NCBI RefSeq assembly: GCF_000024405.1
Contig: NC_013517.1
Span: 124,001-188,000 of the forward strand
Direction: 5' to 3'
Length of the DNA: 64,000 nt
Source of the DNA: Sebaldella termitidis ATCC 33386
GTDB lineage: Bacteria > Fusobacteriota > Fusobacteriia > Fusobacteriales > Leptotrichiaceae
Shown: one piece after another, positions 17,150-26,210 of the stretch
How positions within the stretch are numbered: the first letter of the stretch is position 1
Layout: each line of letters starts with the position of its first letter
Translations under genes and position numbers: made by a program
Notes under the pieces: generated by a model
Database searches by the model: none
What the model saw: only the letters and a program-made list of their open reading frames with translations
What the model was told of the DNA's origin: nothing

Positions 17150-19216
17150 TTAACGATTTAAATATTTTATTATTTCCTGCTTTGTCTTAAGCGACAGTAT
17201 TTTATCCTTTAAATTTTTACGTTTTATGATATCGAAAATTTCGTTTAAAAGCTTTGAATGAAACTTTTTCCCACGTGTGGCAAAAGGAATAAAAATATTA
17301 ACCATTTCACCATCGTCAAACTTGACTGCTTCTTTTAGAACAAGCAGCGCAGCACCATCCTTGATTACGTTTTTTCCTATTGATCCGTGGGGAATTGCGA
17401 TCCCGTCAGCTACTACTATATATGAACCGAATTTTTCCACGAGCTCTTTCATTTCCTGTATATAATCCTTGGTAACATAATTTTGTTTTATCAGAAGTTC
17501 ACCTGAAACCTTTATTGCATCAGACCAGCTCTCAAGTCTGTCAAGAATTTCTATATTATTTTCATTAATTAAATTATTAAAATTTTCCGGCTTTATTTCT
17601 GAATCATCAATAATTTTATGGCTGAAATTCTCTCTTATCCCTGCGATCAGCTCTTTTTTATCCTTTGTATTGAGATTTATATTTTTTTCAATAACATTCA
17701 TTAGCTTTGCAAGAGAAATTTTATTGTCATTTTTCAAAATATTATATTTTTCAATCTCCTCGATATCCTCTTTTTTTAAAAGAGGACTGATTTTTATAAC
17801 AGGGATTCCGTAATTATTTTTTATATTGATGGTAGTAAATATAAGCTCAATATTATTGTAGTTTTTCAGAGCCTCCTCCAACTGATGATAAGGAAGGACA
17901 TCGATAATATCAAGATTATAATGCTCCTTCAGATTTTGTTCCAGAAGCCGTGAACTGCCGTATCCAAGACCGCAGACGAGAATAACCCTTTTGGGATAAA
18001 CATATGTATTACGCTCTATTGATGCCTTAAAATGATAAGCAAGAAGTGCCAGCTCTTCTTCGGTAAATTCTATGTTCAGAGCTTTCTCCATATCATTTAC
18101 GGCATTTTTTACGATTTCCAGTGTGGGATCCTGATTGATTATTAATTCACGGAATGCTGTATTTTCAAGCTTTATCTTTTTGTTAATTCTGTATAGGGTA
18201 GGCTTGATATGGTACAAAAGACAATTAAACAAGGTTTTGTCTCCGGAAATGTCTATTTCCAGATACTTATTAAAATTGGCTATCAGACTCTGAACCAAAA
18301 ATTCCACATTTATCCAGTTATTGACCAGAGAAATATCAAAATTGCATAAACTTATCCCCAAAATATAATCTGTTATTTCAGTAATTCTGTGTTTTGAAAA
18401 TTTTATGCCTATCAATCCGGAAAATTCTTTTGAGGTATTTTTGATTATTTCATATTCTTTTGTACTTTCCAGAAAAAAATTATTGATACTGTCATAATCA
18501 CTCTGTTTTGAAATACTGTTATTCTTATCATTTACAAAAAAGCAAAGAATAAGTGAATATAATATTTCATAAGAATTATTTGAAAAATTCAGAGAAAGCT
18601 TTTTCTCCAGCTCACGAATAAAATTATTTATCTGCTGTCCGGATTTTTCAGGAATATTTTTTTGGAAAAGCTCATAAATAATTTTGTCAAAATTAGATAA
18701 ATAAAGCTCTTTTATGTATATGGAAATAAATTTTGAAAAAGTTTCCAGTTTGAAGCTTCTGAGATGTTTTCTGCTTCCGCTGATATAGAAGCCTTTGTTC
18801 TGTCTGTATTTAATATTGAAATTTACGGCTTTAATTTCATTTTTCAAAATTTCAAAATCACTTTTGATGGTAGTTCTTGAAACTTTTAGATAATCAGCAG
18901 CTTTTGTAAGATTGATATCTCTTGAAAAACAGAAAAGCAGCTTTAAAATTTCGGTTCTTTCCTTTTGATTCAGAATGTAGGAATTATTCAGCGAAGAATT
19001 TATTCCGGTAAGCTCCTGATCAGTATTAAAAAAAAGATTTCCGTTTTTTATCTGTATTTCTTCCAGTTTGTTCTTTTGCAGAAACAGATTAATTTTGTCG
19101 ATATTGTACCTGATGCTCCTTTCGGATATCTGAAATATCTCCGCCAGTTCTTTATATTTGGAGGACGGCTTTTTTATTAAATATTTTAAAATATTCATTT
19201 CTCTTTGATTTAGCAT
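17150..19216 (-). CDS. PRD-type transcriptional regulator with EIIB and EIIA domains
   Basis: This is a BglG/MtlR-like regulator of about 688 residues. Domain order is: N-terminal helix-turn-helix (residues 5-50), second helix-turn-helix (around 85-125), two PTS regulation domains (roughly 180-400; the second contains FTEEELALLAYHFKASIE), a IIB-like domain with its cysteine in LVCGLGYGSSRLL, and a C-terminal IIA-like domain with histidine in GIAIPHGS. Such proteins activate PTS operons when the IIA and IIB domains report transport activity. I use ATG 19216, spaced after GTGGTG; an upstream GTG at 19228 is also open. It is the first gene before ulaG, so it is likely the activator of operon A and perhaps also of B. 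RNA antitermination is less likely, because DNA-binding domains are present. Confidence 0.9.
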   Translation of the reverse strand: MLNQREMNILKYLIKKPSSKYKELAEIFQISERSIRYNIDKINLFLQKNKLEEIQIKNGNLFFNTDQELTGINSSLNNSYILNQKERTEILKLLFCFSRDINLTKAADYLKVSRTTIKSDFEILKNEIKAVNFNIKYRQNKGFYISGSRKHLRSFKLETFSKFISIYIKELYLSNFDKIIYELFQKNIPEKSGQQINNFIRELEKKLSLNFSNNSYEILYSLILCFFVNDKNNSISKQSDYDSINNFFLESTKEYEIIKNTSKEFSGLIGIKFSKHRITEITDYILGISLCNFDISLVNNWINVEFLVQSLIANFNKYLEIDISGDKTLFNCLLYHIKPTLYRINKKIKLENTAFRELIINQDPTLEIVKNAVNDMEKALNIEFTEEELALLAYHFKASIERNTYVYPKRVILVCGLGYGSSRLLEQNLKEHYNLDIIDVLPYHQLEEALKNYNNIELIFTTINIKNNYGIPVIKISPLLKKEDIEEIEKYNILKNDNKISLAKLMNVIEKNINLNTKDKKELIAGIRENFSHKIIDDSEIKPENFNNLINENNIEILDRLESWSDAIKVSGELLIKQNYVTKDYIQEMKELVEKFGSYIVVADGIAIPHGSIGKNVIKDGAALLVLKEAVKFDDGEMVNIFIPFATRGKKFHSKLLNEIFDIIKRKNLKDKILSLKTKQEIIKYLNR

Positions 19217-19228
19217 TTTTATCACCAC

Positions 19229-19824
19229 TAAAATCTTACCATCATTTTTTGATAAATCAATTTACAAAGTGTTGCAAAAAAAATTGCAATAAAAATATTT
19301 TTTATATTCAAAAAGCTCAAAAAATATAGCGGAATAAAGGCGGGGAGGAAAAAGAACCGCAAAGAAAAAATACTTATTTCTCATGGAAAAAGTGTATCCT
19401 TTATGAAAAATTATTTTTCTTATTTGTATAAAAATAAGTATGTAAATTAACGCGAAAGTTAATTTTTAAAAAATGAAATTATTATAAATTATTTAAATAT
19501 CTGCTGTAAACATAACGAATTACAGGATAAAGATATCAATGATTGCTGAAAATAGACAAGCAGTATAATACATTTTATGAAGGCCTCCAGGACGTATTAT
19601 TACTGCAGGTATCATTTTTAAATAAAATTATTTATATAATTATTTTAAAAGTAATGTTCAAATAGATATTTTAATAAAATTATGTTATAATAGATTAAAA
19701 AATATGTAATTTAAATACTTGGCTTTATAACATCAGTATTAATTATATTAATGTAAAAATAAGTTTCTTTTTGTTTGATAACCGGTAATTAGAATCAAAA
19801 AACTAATTTTATCAGGAGGTAACT
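19229..19824. other. Divergent intergenic region between regulator and autotransporter
   Basis: About 600 AT-rich bases separate the two divergent genes. No ORF with a ribosome site is visible. On the minus strand a promoter-like TTGCAA (19284-19289), 17-base spacer and TGTAAA (19261-19266) precede the regulator; TTGCAA also recurs 12 bases away at 19272. On the plus strand a TATAAT at 19686-19691 without a good -35 could serve the autotransporter gene. The size leaves room for further control sites or a small RNA, but I cannot point to one. Confidence 0.45.
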
Positions 19825-22557
19825 ATGAAAAGAATATTGTTATTACCATTAATACTAACCAGTATATTAAGTTGCGGCAGTTCTGGAGGCGGCGGAGGTT
19901 CCGGAGGTGGAGGCAGCGGGGCAACAGCGACACCTGTGGCTCCTTCTATTCCGTTCAATCCCGGTGACCCTCATAATGTTCAGGAAACCAGATCTGAAGG
20001 GTATGACGGGGCAGGTGTAACCGTAGGAATTATTGACACAAGGTTTAATGTCACTAATGCAGAATTTAAGGACAGCAGCGGAAATTCACGGCTGAGTGAG
20101 GATGCTTCTTTTGTCGGAGTGAATAATATTCACGGGAGTCTTGTAGCGGAAGTTATAGGAGGGAAAACCATAGGTATGGCACCTGATGTAAAAATGTACG
20201 GAGCAGCAGCAGGCGCTGTATGCAGTGACGGGACTAACAGATGTATAAGTCCTAAAGTACGGATGTACGAGGATTTATATAACAGCGGCGTAAGAATATT
20301 TAACCAGTCCTTCGGAATAGATTCATTATCAGTTACAGATGCGAAAAAAACTGATTTTCCATTATCAGATCCTGTTATTAATTTTTATGCCGAAAAGGCA
20401 GGAACAGATAGTTTATTTATATGGGCAAACGGAAATGCAGGAAAAGATCAGCCGCAGATAGAATCAGGACTTCCTTATCTTTATCCCGAACTGCAAAAAG
20501 GCTGGATAGCGGTAACAGCCGTGGATTCCCAAACTGGAGAAATAAGCAGTTATGCCAACAAATGCGGTGTTGCACAAAACTGGTGTATAGCGGCTGTAGG
20601 AGACTATACTTTTCACGTAAGTAATGTAACAGGAGAAGGAACATCATTTGCATCACCGGCAGTAACAGGGGCAGCAGCTCTTGTACAGCAGAAATATCCT
20701 TGGATGAACGGAGATCTGATAAGACAGAGTATTTTGTCCACAGCTACCGATGTAGGAGCAGCAGGAGTAGATGCAGTATACGGCTGGGGTCTGCTGAATG
20801 CCTCAAAGGCAGCAAACGGACCTGCGTTATTTGATAAAAGGCTGGCACTTGGCGATTATGTGAATGTTTCTTTTGATAACTATACATCTACATTTTCCAA
20901 TAATATCAGCGGAGATGCTGGTTTGACAAAGAGCGGAAGCGGAACATTAATCCTAAGCGGAAATAATACTTATACAGGTAAAAATATAGTAAACGGCGGT
21001 ATACTGAAAGTAAACGGACAGGTACTCTCACAGGTAGATATTCAGTCAAACGGAACCCTTTTGGTAGACGGGGGAATAATACAAAATAATGTACTTAATC
21101 ACGGGGGAACCATGATAAATGAAGGAAACGGAACTACTATACACGGGATTTATATGGCCAGCAGTGAAGCGGTGACAGAACACGCAATGGGAGCAGAATT
21201 TAAAGTTCACGGCAGAGTAATCTTAAATAATTCAAAATTATATATAAAGACACCAGGAGCCGGACATAATATTTATAAATATATAAATTCTTCAGAAGGA
21301 ATAAGCGGAAGAGTACTCAGTGCTTCTGAAGGAATAGAAAGTACCTTTGGTTCTGTTGTTGTTCCTGTACTGCTGAATTCAGAAATAACACAGGATTCCA
21401 ATAATATAGATCTGAAGATTACAAGAAAGAATGTAGCTGAATTCAGCGCAGCAGAATATAATTCAGATTCTACACGAAATAATTCATCGGAAAATCTGGA
21501 AAAGGTATTTCAGGTTTTGGATAACAGTGAAGCCAATGAGCTTTTCAGAGTACAGGCAGCACTTATTCAGCAGTCATCTTCACATACATTTGCAGTGACT
21601 CTGGACAGTATTTCAGGACAGATTTATGCATCGGCACAGGCTCTTACATTTCAGCAGATGCAGGCTGTGAATAAAGATTTGTCGAACAGGCTTTCGATGG
21701 CAGGCTATAATAAGGACAATACCGGAGTATGGTTTAATGCACTTGGAGGAGCCGGACAGCTCTATGAATCGGGCTATGCAAAGGCGGACACTCATTTTTA
21801 CGGCGGACAGCTGGGAGTGGATAAAAATATAACAGATAATATCATATTAGGGGCAGCAGCGGCATTTACAGAAGCAAAAGCAGATTTTGACAGATATGCC
21901 GGAAAGGCAAAAAGTCAGAATGTAGGAATTTCACTATATGGAAAATATACCTTTGCGGGAGATAATATGTATATGCTCGGAAGAGTGGGAGCAGCATATA
22001 TAACAAGTGATGTGGACAGAGATGTAGTGATTGGAAATTATGCGGAAAAGCTTTCTGCTGATCATGATGATTATGCTTTTTCTGGATATGGAGAACTCGG
22101 GTATAAATTTATGGTAACAGAAAATATAGGTCTGACACCATTTGCAGGATTAATGTATGAAAGCGTAAGAAGAGGAAGTTTCTCGGAAGATGACAGTCTT
22201 TTTGGATTAAAGGCAGACAGCAAAACTTACAATCAGAGTTCAGGACTGGTGGGTGTGAAAGCAGAAACTACTTTTAACTGGATGGCTGGAAAAACAACAC
22301 TTCAAAGTTATTTGACATGGCAGGGAGCTTTTAATGATGAAGATCTGAGCTTTGATGCTGCTTATACAGGAATGCCGGATCAAAAATTCAAGGTAGAAGG
22401 AATAGGACTGGCAGATAATACAACCTGGTTTGGAATAGGTGCACTTACTGAAATAACTGCGGTGTGGTCATGGTATGCCAATTATGATATGCAGATAGAA
22501 AAATCAAGAATAATGAATAATGTATTTTCTGTCGGGGCAAGATACAGTTTCCACTAG
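19825..22557 (+). CDS. Subtilisin-type serine protease autotransporter with lipobox
   Basis: This 910-residue secreted protease begins with a lipoprotein signal (LTSILSC, Cys17), followed by a Gly/Ser-rich linker at 18-32. An S8 peptidase domain spans about 50-330 with the triad Asp71 (GIIDTRF), His103 (NIHGSLVAE) and Ser274 (GTSFASP), plus the oxyanion loop ANGNAG near 201-206. A passenger beta-helix repeat lies near 365-400 (SGSGTLILSGNNTYTG). The last 270 or so residues form an autotransporter barrel ending ARYSFH. Type Va lipid-anchored subtilases such as NalP are a known parallel. It has an AGGAGGTAAC site and stands alone, ended by a strong terminator. Targets are unknown. Confidence 0.93.
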   Translation: MKRILLLPLILTSILSCGSSGGGGGSGGGGSGATATPVAPSIPFNPGDPHNVQETRSEGYDGAGVTVGIIDTRFNVTNAEFKDSSGNSRLSEDASFVGVNNIHGSLVAEVIGGKTIGMAPDVKMYGAAAGAVCSDGTNRCISPKVRMYEDLYNSGVRIFNQSFGIDSLSVTDAKKTDFPLSDPVINFYAEKAGTDSLFIWANGNAGKDQPQIESGLPYLYPELQKGWIAVTAVDSQTGEISSYANKCGVAQNWCIAAVGDYTFHVSNVTGEGTSFASPAVTGAAALVQQKYPWMNGDLIRQSILSTATDVGAAGVDAVYGWGLLNASKAANGPALFDKRLALGDYVNVSFDNYTSTFSNNISGDAGLTKSGSGTLILSGNNTYTGKNIVNGGILKVNGQVLSQVDIQSNGTLLVDGGIIQNNVLNHGGTMINEGNGTTIHGIYMASSEAVTEHAMGAEFKVHGRVILNNSKLYIKTPGAGHNIYKYINSSEGISGRVLSASEGIESTFGSVVVPVLLNSEITQDSNNIDLKITRKNVAEFSAAEYNSDSTRNNSSENLEKVFQVLDNSEANELFRVQAALIQQSSSHTFAVTLDSISGQIYASAQALTFQQMQAVNKDLSNRLSMAGYNKDNTGVWFNALGGAGQLYESGYAKADTHFYGGQLGVDKNITDNIILGAAAAFTEAKADFDRYAGKAKSQNVGISLYGKYTFAGDNMYMLGRVGAAYITSDVDRDVVIGNYAEKLSADHDDYAFSGYGELGYKFMVTENIGLTPFAGLMYESVRRGSFSEDDSLFGLKADSKTYNQSSGLVGVKAETTFNWMAGKTTLQSYLTWQGAFNDEDLSFDAAYTGMPDQKFKVEGIGLADNTTWFGIGALTEITAVWSWYANYDMQIEKSRIMNNVFSVGARYSFH

Positions 22558-22614
22558 GAAATTATGAATTATGGGAAAATATATAAAGCTTAGACAGTGA
22601 AAAAAATATTGAAA

Positions 22615-22657
22615 ACCTCTGGATATTTAGAAAACTAAATAATCAGAGGTATTTTTA
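22615..22657 (+). terminator. Terminator of autotransporter gene
   Basis: A 16-bp stem (22615-22630 with 22635-22650), with one mismatch and an AAAA loop, is followed by a T-rich tract. Confidence 0.85.
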
Positions 22658-22715
22658 TTCTTAATGAATGTGTAGAATAAAAAAACAGGGATATAATCCC
22701 TGTAAATAACAAATT

Positions 22716-23222
22716 TTATTTAAGGCTTTTAGTAAATTTTTGAATTTTTTTATATGCCCAGTCATAATGACTGGAAGTACTGGAAATAAAGTATGAACCC
22801 AGAGAAGTAGTTTTAGTCCACGGATAAAGCTTTTTTGTAAAGAGCTCATCATTGGTATGGCTTTTTATAAGAGCTTCAATTTCATTATGACTGTCATTCA
22901 GTTTTTTCTTAACATCTTCCAGATTTACATTCTGATACTTTTCCCAGATAACAGCATTTAAGTCCGGAAGAGTTTTCCATGTGAAACCCTCGGCGGGAAT
23001 AACAGGTTTTTCTCCTTTCATTCCTGCTGTATACCATTTTATCATCATAAGGTGCCATTCGTGAAGATGTCCCAAAACATCCCTTATATTTTTATCTCTG
23101 TCCTCAAATGGAAATTTCATTTTCTGTTCTTCTTCTGAAAGAGAGTTTACTAACTCTGTTAATTTAAGGTAATTTTTATTGCTTAAAGCAAGAAGTTCAT
23201 CCTTTGTGGCTGGTCTGGCCAT
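22716..23222 (-). CDS. ClbS/DfsB-family four-helix protein
   Basis: This protein of about 168 residues starts at the ATG at 23222 (MARPATKDELLAL), which has a GGAACGGAG ribosome site; the 17 codons upstream are not convincing. The N-terminus with ATKDELLALSNKNYLKLTELVNSLSEEE, the central RDVLGHLHEWHLMMIKWY helix and the WTKTTSLGSYFISSTSSHYDWA ending match the DfsB/ClbS (DUF1706) family of DinB-like four-helix proteins. ClbS gives resistance to colibactin; most homologues have no known role. The gene is monocistronic, convergent with the autotransporter gene. Confidence 0.85.
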   Translation of the reverse strand: MARPATKDELLALSNKNYLKLTELVNSLSEEEQKMKFPFEDRDKNIRDVLGHLHEWHLMMIKWYTAGMKGEKPVIPAEGFTWKTLPDLNAVIWEKYQNVNLEDVKKKLNDSHNEIEALIKSHTNDELFTKKLYPWTKTTSLGSYFISSTSSHYDWAYKKIQKFTKSLK

Positions 23223-23378
23223 AATATCACACTCCGTTCCTTTATTTTTATTATACCTTGGAGAATATGACATTATTATGTCATATTATTCAGAAAAAAT
23301 ATTTTTCAACTTGACTATTGTTTAATATTTTGTTATTATGATTTTTATAATAAATTATTAAATATTGAGGTGGTTAAA

Positions 23379-23627
23379 TTGAAAGATAGCTCAAAAAAAA
23401 TAGATATTTTTGAAATGCTGAATAAAAGTGTAAAATTGATTATTATTTTTTCTTGTAAATTCTTGAAGTTGGTTTTGATTTTTTATTTATTATTTTTTAA
23501 AATAATCCCGTTTGCTGTTGATATAATTATCTTTAGATATCATGATCAATATACTGCAGATAATGTGATTATTATTTTTATTTGGATGATGCTTTTATAT
23601 ATTATCAGAATTCCCAAACTTTTTTAG
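23379..23627 (+). CDS. Small hypothetical membrane protein
   Basis: A frame of about 82 residues with two hydrophobic segments (roughly VKLIIIFSCKFLKLVLIFYLLF and VIIIFIWMMLLYII). A TTG at 23379 follows a GAGGTGG ribosome site by five bases; a GTG three codons upstream overlaps that site. No family recognised. Its 3' end overlaps the end of the convergent small membrane protein gene by about 30 bases. The clear ribosome site makes it more likely real than a chance frame. Confidence 0.55.
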   Translation: MKDSSKKIDIFEMLNKSVKLIIIFSCKFLKLVLIFYLLFFKIIPFAVDIIIFRYHDQYTADNVIIIFIWMMLLYIIRIPKLF

Positions 23628-23891
23628 TCTTTTTTTATAAAAATATAAATTAATTATGCAAATAAGATAAAGTATAAAAAGTATATATATATCTTTGAAC
23701 ATCATATCAGGAGTTTCACTGTAACCTGTTCCGCATTTGCTAAAGTGTGTTATAAGGGTTCTGTCATTTAATAAAGAACAGTAACCATGAAAATATATAA
23801 TCCGAATTTTGGTTTTCAAAAGGAAATAAGCTATAAAAATAGATATAACTGGCAGGATTATGTTAAGAATATTTTTTATAAATTTTGACAT
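23595..23891 (-). CDS. Small hypothetical membrane protein, 98 aa
   Basis: The ATG at 23891 (MSKFIKNILNII) has a perfect ATAGGAGGAC ribosome site, so I use it rather than the longer frame from 24008. Two membrane segments are predicted by eye, near residues 5-25 and 70-88. Between them is a polar loop with two cysteines (HGYCSLLND and SKCGTG) that could face the periplasm. It is unrecognised. It is divergent from the hypothetical gene at 23931 with only about 40 bases between them. Confidence 0.65.
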   Translation of the reverse strand: MSKFIKNILNIILPVISIFIAYFLLKTKIRIIYFHGYCSLLNDRTLITHFSKCGTGYSETPDMMFKDIYILFILYLICIINLYFYKKRLKKFGNSDNI

Positions 23892-23930
23892 ATTTAGTCC
23901 TCCTATAAATAATTGAAACGGGGTGTTTTT

Positions 23931-24488
23931 ATAAGTATAACATATATTTCGCGACGTGGCGAATCTATAAATTTTGAAGTAATTAAAGTAAATATAGGAA
24001 AACAGCATTATAATTTACCTGTTAGAATGGAAAATCAAGGGGCTGGTCACAGAGTTTCAAGAATTTCAGTATTAATGAATTGCAGATCTGTTTCTGACAT
24101 AGTATATTCTTATTTACAACCAACACATAATAAAATTTTTCAAAGACTGACAAACATCTACTATAGTAAATTTAATGAGGAATTTGCACCGGGATGGTTA
24201 AAATTATATCATGAAACCTGCGGACATATGAATTTATATATCGAGAATCTTCTTGCTGAAGAAACAGCGGTAACACATGGAATTAGATTTTTCAGATGGA
24301 TGAACAGAGAAGAAATGCTGAGAAGCTCAGAAATAGCAGATGTTGGTTTTGAAGATAACAATTCTGCATATTTTAATTCAACATCTGTAGTGGTTGGAGG
24401 CAGAAGAGAAAAATATTACAGAATGTCAAGCAGAGCTAATTTAAGAAATTTTGCTGGGATAGATTATGATATAGAAATAAATATTTAA
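23931..24488 (+). CDS. Hypothetical protein with unclear start
   Basis: An open frame of about 185 residues with protein-like composition; motifs such as APGWLKLYHETCGHMNLYIENLL and HGIRFFRWMNREEM are conserved-looking, but I recognise no family. No ATG, GTG or TTG with a ribosome site exists at its 5' end. A TTG at 23913 has none. An ATA codon at 23931 is placed five bases after GGGGTG and would give a product beginning ISITYISRRGE. Either a rare AUA start is used or this is the 3' remnant of a longer gene, for example a displaced C-terminal module of a large secreted protein. The 3' end lies before a 12-bp inverted repeat. Confidence 0.5.
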   Translation: MSITYISRRGESINFEVIKVNIGKQHYNLPVRMENQGAGHRVSRISVLMNCRSVSDIVYSYLQPTHNKIFQRLTNIYYSKFNEEFAPGWLKLYHETCGHMNLYIENLLAEETAVTHGIRFFRWMNREEMLRSSEIADVGFEDNNSAYFNSTSVVVGGRREKYYRMSSRANLRNFAGIDYDIEINI

Positions 24489-24529
24489 AAATTGACATAA
24501 CTTGAAAATTTTTTAAAAATAATAATTAA

Positions 24530-24579
24530 ATAACCCTGACAGCTTTGGATATATTATCCGGAGATTTTGTCAGGGTTAT
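24530..24579. repeat. 12-bp inverted repeat after hypothetical gene
   Basis: ATAACCCTGACA (24530-24541) pairs perfectly with TGTCAGGGTTAT (24568-24579) across a 26-base loop. The plus-strand T-run is missing; an AT-rich tract lies on the minus-strand exit side. It may act as a weak terminator between convergent genes. Confidence 0.5.
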
Positions 24580-24656
24580 CTTAAAAATATAATTGTATTT
24601 GTTATTTTATTATTTCAAGAAAATATTCATTAAAAAAATACAGCTGAAATTAGTTT

Positions 24657-25172
24657 TTAAGGAAAATCCAATCCTTCGGTAATAACAGTAAAAATCCCGG
24701 ATACTTTTTCTCCGAATCTGTTATCCAGATCATTCCACCAAGACTTAGGCAGTATAAGAAAAACATGTGTATCTGAATAAAAAGAGGAATCAAACAGACG
24801 TATTTCATAATCACTGCTGATAATTTCATTAAAACTGCGAATTGTTATGTATCTGTCAGCACCTGAAAAACTGAGCCTGATATCAAAGCTGCTTCCATCA
24901 TACATGACTTTCAGACCCTTATCCGTCTCTTCCGCACTGACATTTTTTTCAGGAATATATTCGCTGAAATATTTTATAATATCACTGTCATATTCACGCC
25001 AGTCAACCACGACGCCGAAAAGATAAGAAAAAATAATATCCGGCGGTAGATCCTTTTCCAGACTGTGACGGTTCATTTCTTCCTTATATTTTTCAAAAAA
25101 TAAATCGAGAGCCTCCTGTTCTGGTTCAAAAAGTAATACACACTCATTGAAATCTGGCTTATTAATTTTCAT
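24657..25172 (-). CDS. Hypothetical protein, 171 aa
   Basis: I do not recognise this acidic soluble protein. It has no signal peptide. The central YDGSSFDIRLSFSGADRYITIRSFNEI and the late HVFLILPKSWWNDLDNRFG segments suggest a small alpha/beta fold. A GGAGGAGAATTTT site precedes the ATG. It starts only 12 bases after the stop of the Cof-type phosphatase, so the two are probably co-transcribed. An immunity-type or DUF protein is possible, but nothing in the sequence proves it. Confidence 0.7.
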   Translation of the reverse strand: MKINKPDFNECVLLFEPEQEALDLFFEKYKEEMNRHSLEKDLPPDIIFSYLFGVVVDWREYDSDIIKYFSEYIPEKNVSAEETDKGLKVMYDGSSFDIRLSFSGADRYITIRSFNEIISSDYEIRLFDSSFYSDTHVFLILPKSWWNDLDNRFGEKVSGIFTVITEGLDFP

Positions 25173-25184
25173 AAAATTCTCCTC

Positions 25185-25973
25185 CTACAGTTTTAAAAAA
25201 TCCTCCAAAAATAAAGCAACACCATTTTCCGTATTTTTCGGAGCAATGTAATTAACCTTTGATTTTACCTCATCATTTGCATTTTCCATAGCAACGCCGT
25301 ATTTTACCGAAAAAAGCATTTCAAGATCATTTTCGGCATCACCGAATGCTATTACCTCGTCAGGCTGAAAGCCGTATTTCTCAAGAAGAAATTTTACTGC
25401 GTTTCCTTTGGAAACATCCGGGTTCATTATTTCAAGAAAAGTAGGACTGGAAAGACCCTTGTATATTTTGTTTTTATATTTTTCTATGACATATGAATCT
25501 ACGATCTTTGTAGTTTCTGCATCATTTATAAACATCATTTTGTTAAAATCAAGCTTCGGCATATTGTCAAAATTGATTATATTTTCCTGCAGCTGTGACT
25601 TTGCACCGTAAGCCTTTGCAGTGTCGTTATAGTCTTCAAGATACCATTTTTCATTGCTGAAACCATGATAATACAAATTATTTTTTCTTCCGTAATCAAT
25701 TAATTCACGTGCGACAGAGTCGTCAAGAGTGAGCTCAAAGATTTTACCCCCGTCTGAATTATGAATTACAGCACCGTTATAGTTTACTATTTCAGTATCA
25801 AGCTCCAGATGATCATAAAATCTCTTCATTGCAAGAAAGCTTCTTCCTGTGGCTATAAAAAATTTTATTCCCGCCTTTTTTAATTTTTCAATCATTTCTT
25901 TTGTTTCTTCAGAAACAGTACCGTTTTCATTAAGAAGAGTACCGTCAAGATCACTAAATACAGCTTTTATCAT
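25185..25973 (-). CDS. Cof-type HAD phosphatase
   Basis: This 262-residue member of the Cof/YidA subfamily (HAD IIB) dephosphorylates small phosphorylated metabolites such as sugar phosphates or flavin precursors. Motif I is FSDLDGTLL (Asp8, Asp10), motif II is FFIATGRS, motif III has the lysine in DVSKGNAVKFLL, and motif IV is AFGDAENDLEML. The cap lies between residues of about 85 and 190. Length is normal. Preceded by an AGGAGAAACG site. It is followed closely by the 171-aa hypothetical gene. The substrate cannot be predicted; a sugar-phosphate role would suit the neighbouring PTS operons. Confidence 0.92.
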   Translation of the reverse strand: MIKAVFSDLDGTLLNENGTVSEETKEMIEKLKKAGIKFFIATGRSFLAMKRFYDHLELDTEIVNYNGAVIHNSDGGKIFELTLDDSVARELIDYGRKNNLYYHGFSNEKWYLEDYNDTAKAYGAKSQLQENIINFDNMPKLDFNKMMFINDAETTKIVDSYVIEKYKNKIYKGLSSPTFLEIMNPDVSKGNAVKFLLEKYGFQPDEVIAFGDAENDLEMLFSVKYGVAMENANDEVKSKVNYIAPKNTENGVALFLEDFLKL

Positions 25974-26137
25974 GGAATATACCCCGTTTCTCCTAAAAAT
26001 TATTGTTATTACAGTATATCACATATTTATAAAAAAAATTTTAAGAACTATAAAAAAATAATTTGTTTTTGTCCTTTGTTTTCAATGTTTCTATAAGATT
26101 AGACCAAAATAAAAAAATATTTTTTTAAACTTACCTA

Positions 26138-26168
26138 TTGACTATTTTAAAAATCAAGGTATTATATT
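26138..26168 (+). promoter_or_regulatory. Promoter of operon B
   Basis: TTGACT (26138-26143) is followed after 16 bases by TATTAT (26160-26165); TATATT at 26163 is an alternative -10. It lies about 100 bases before ulaG. Confidence 0.6.
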
Positions 26169-26210
26169 GTTATCAATTAGTTAACAAAAAAGAAAAATGT
26201 TTTTTTTTAC

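Noticed and set aside
19480-19620. Imperfect hairpin with arms near 19560 and 19605 as a small RNA or riboswitch
   Set aside because: The arms need a one-base bulge, the region has low complexity and no terminator follows, so no class can be supported.
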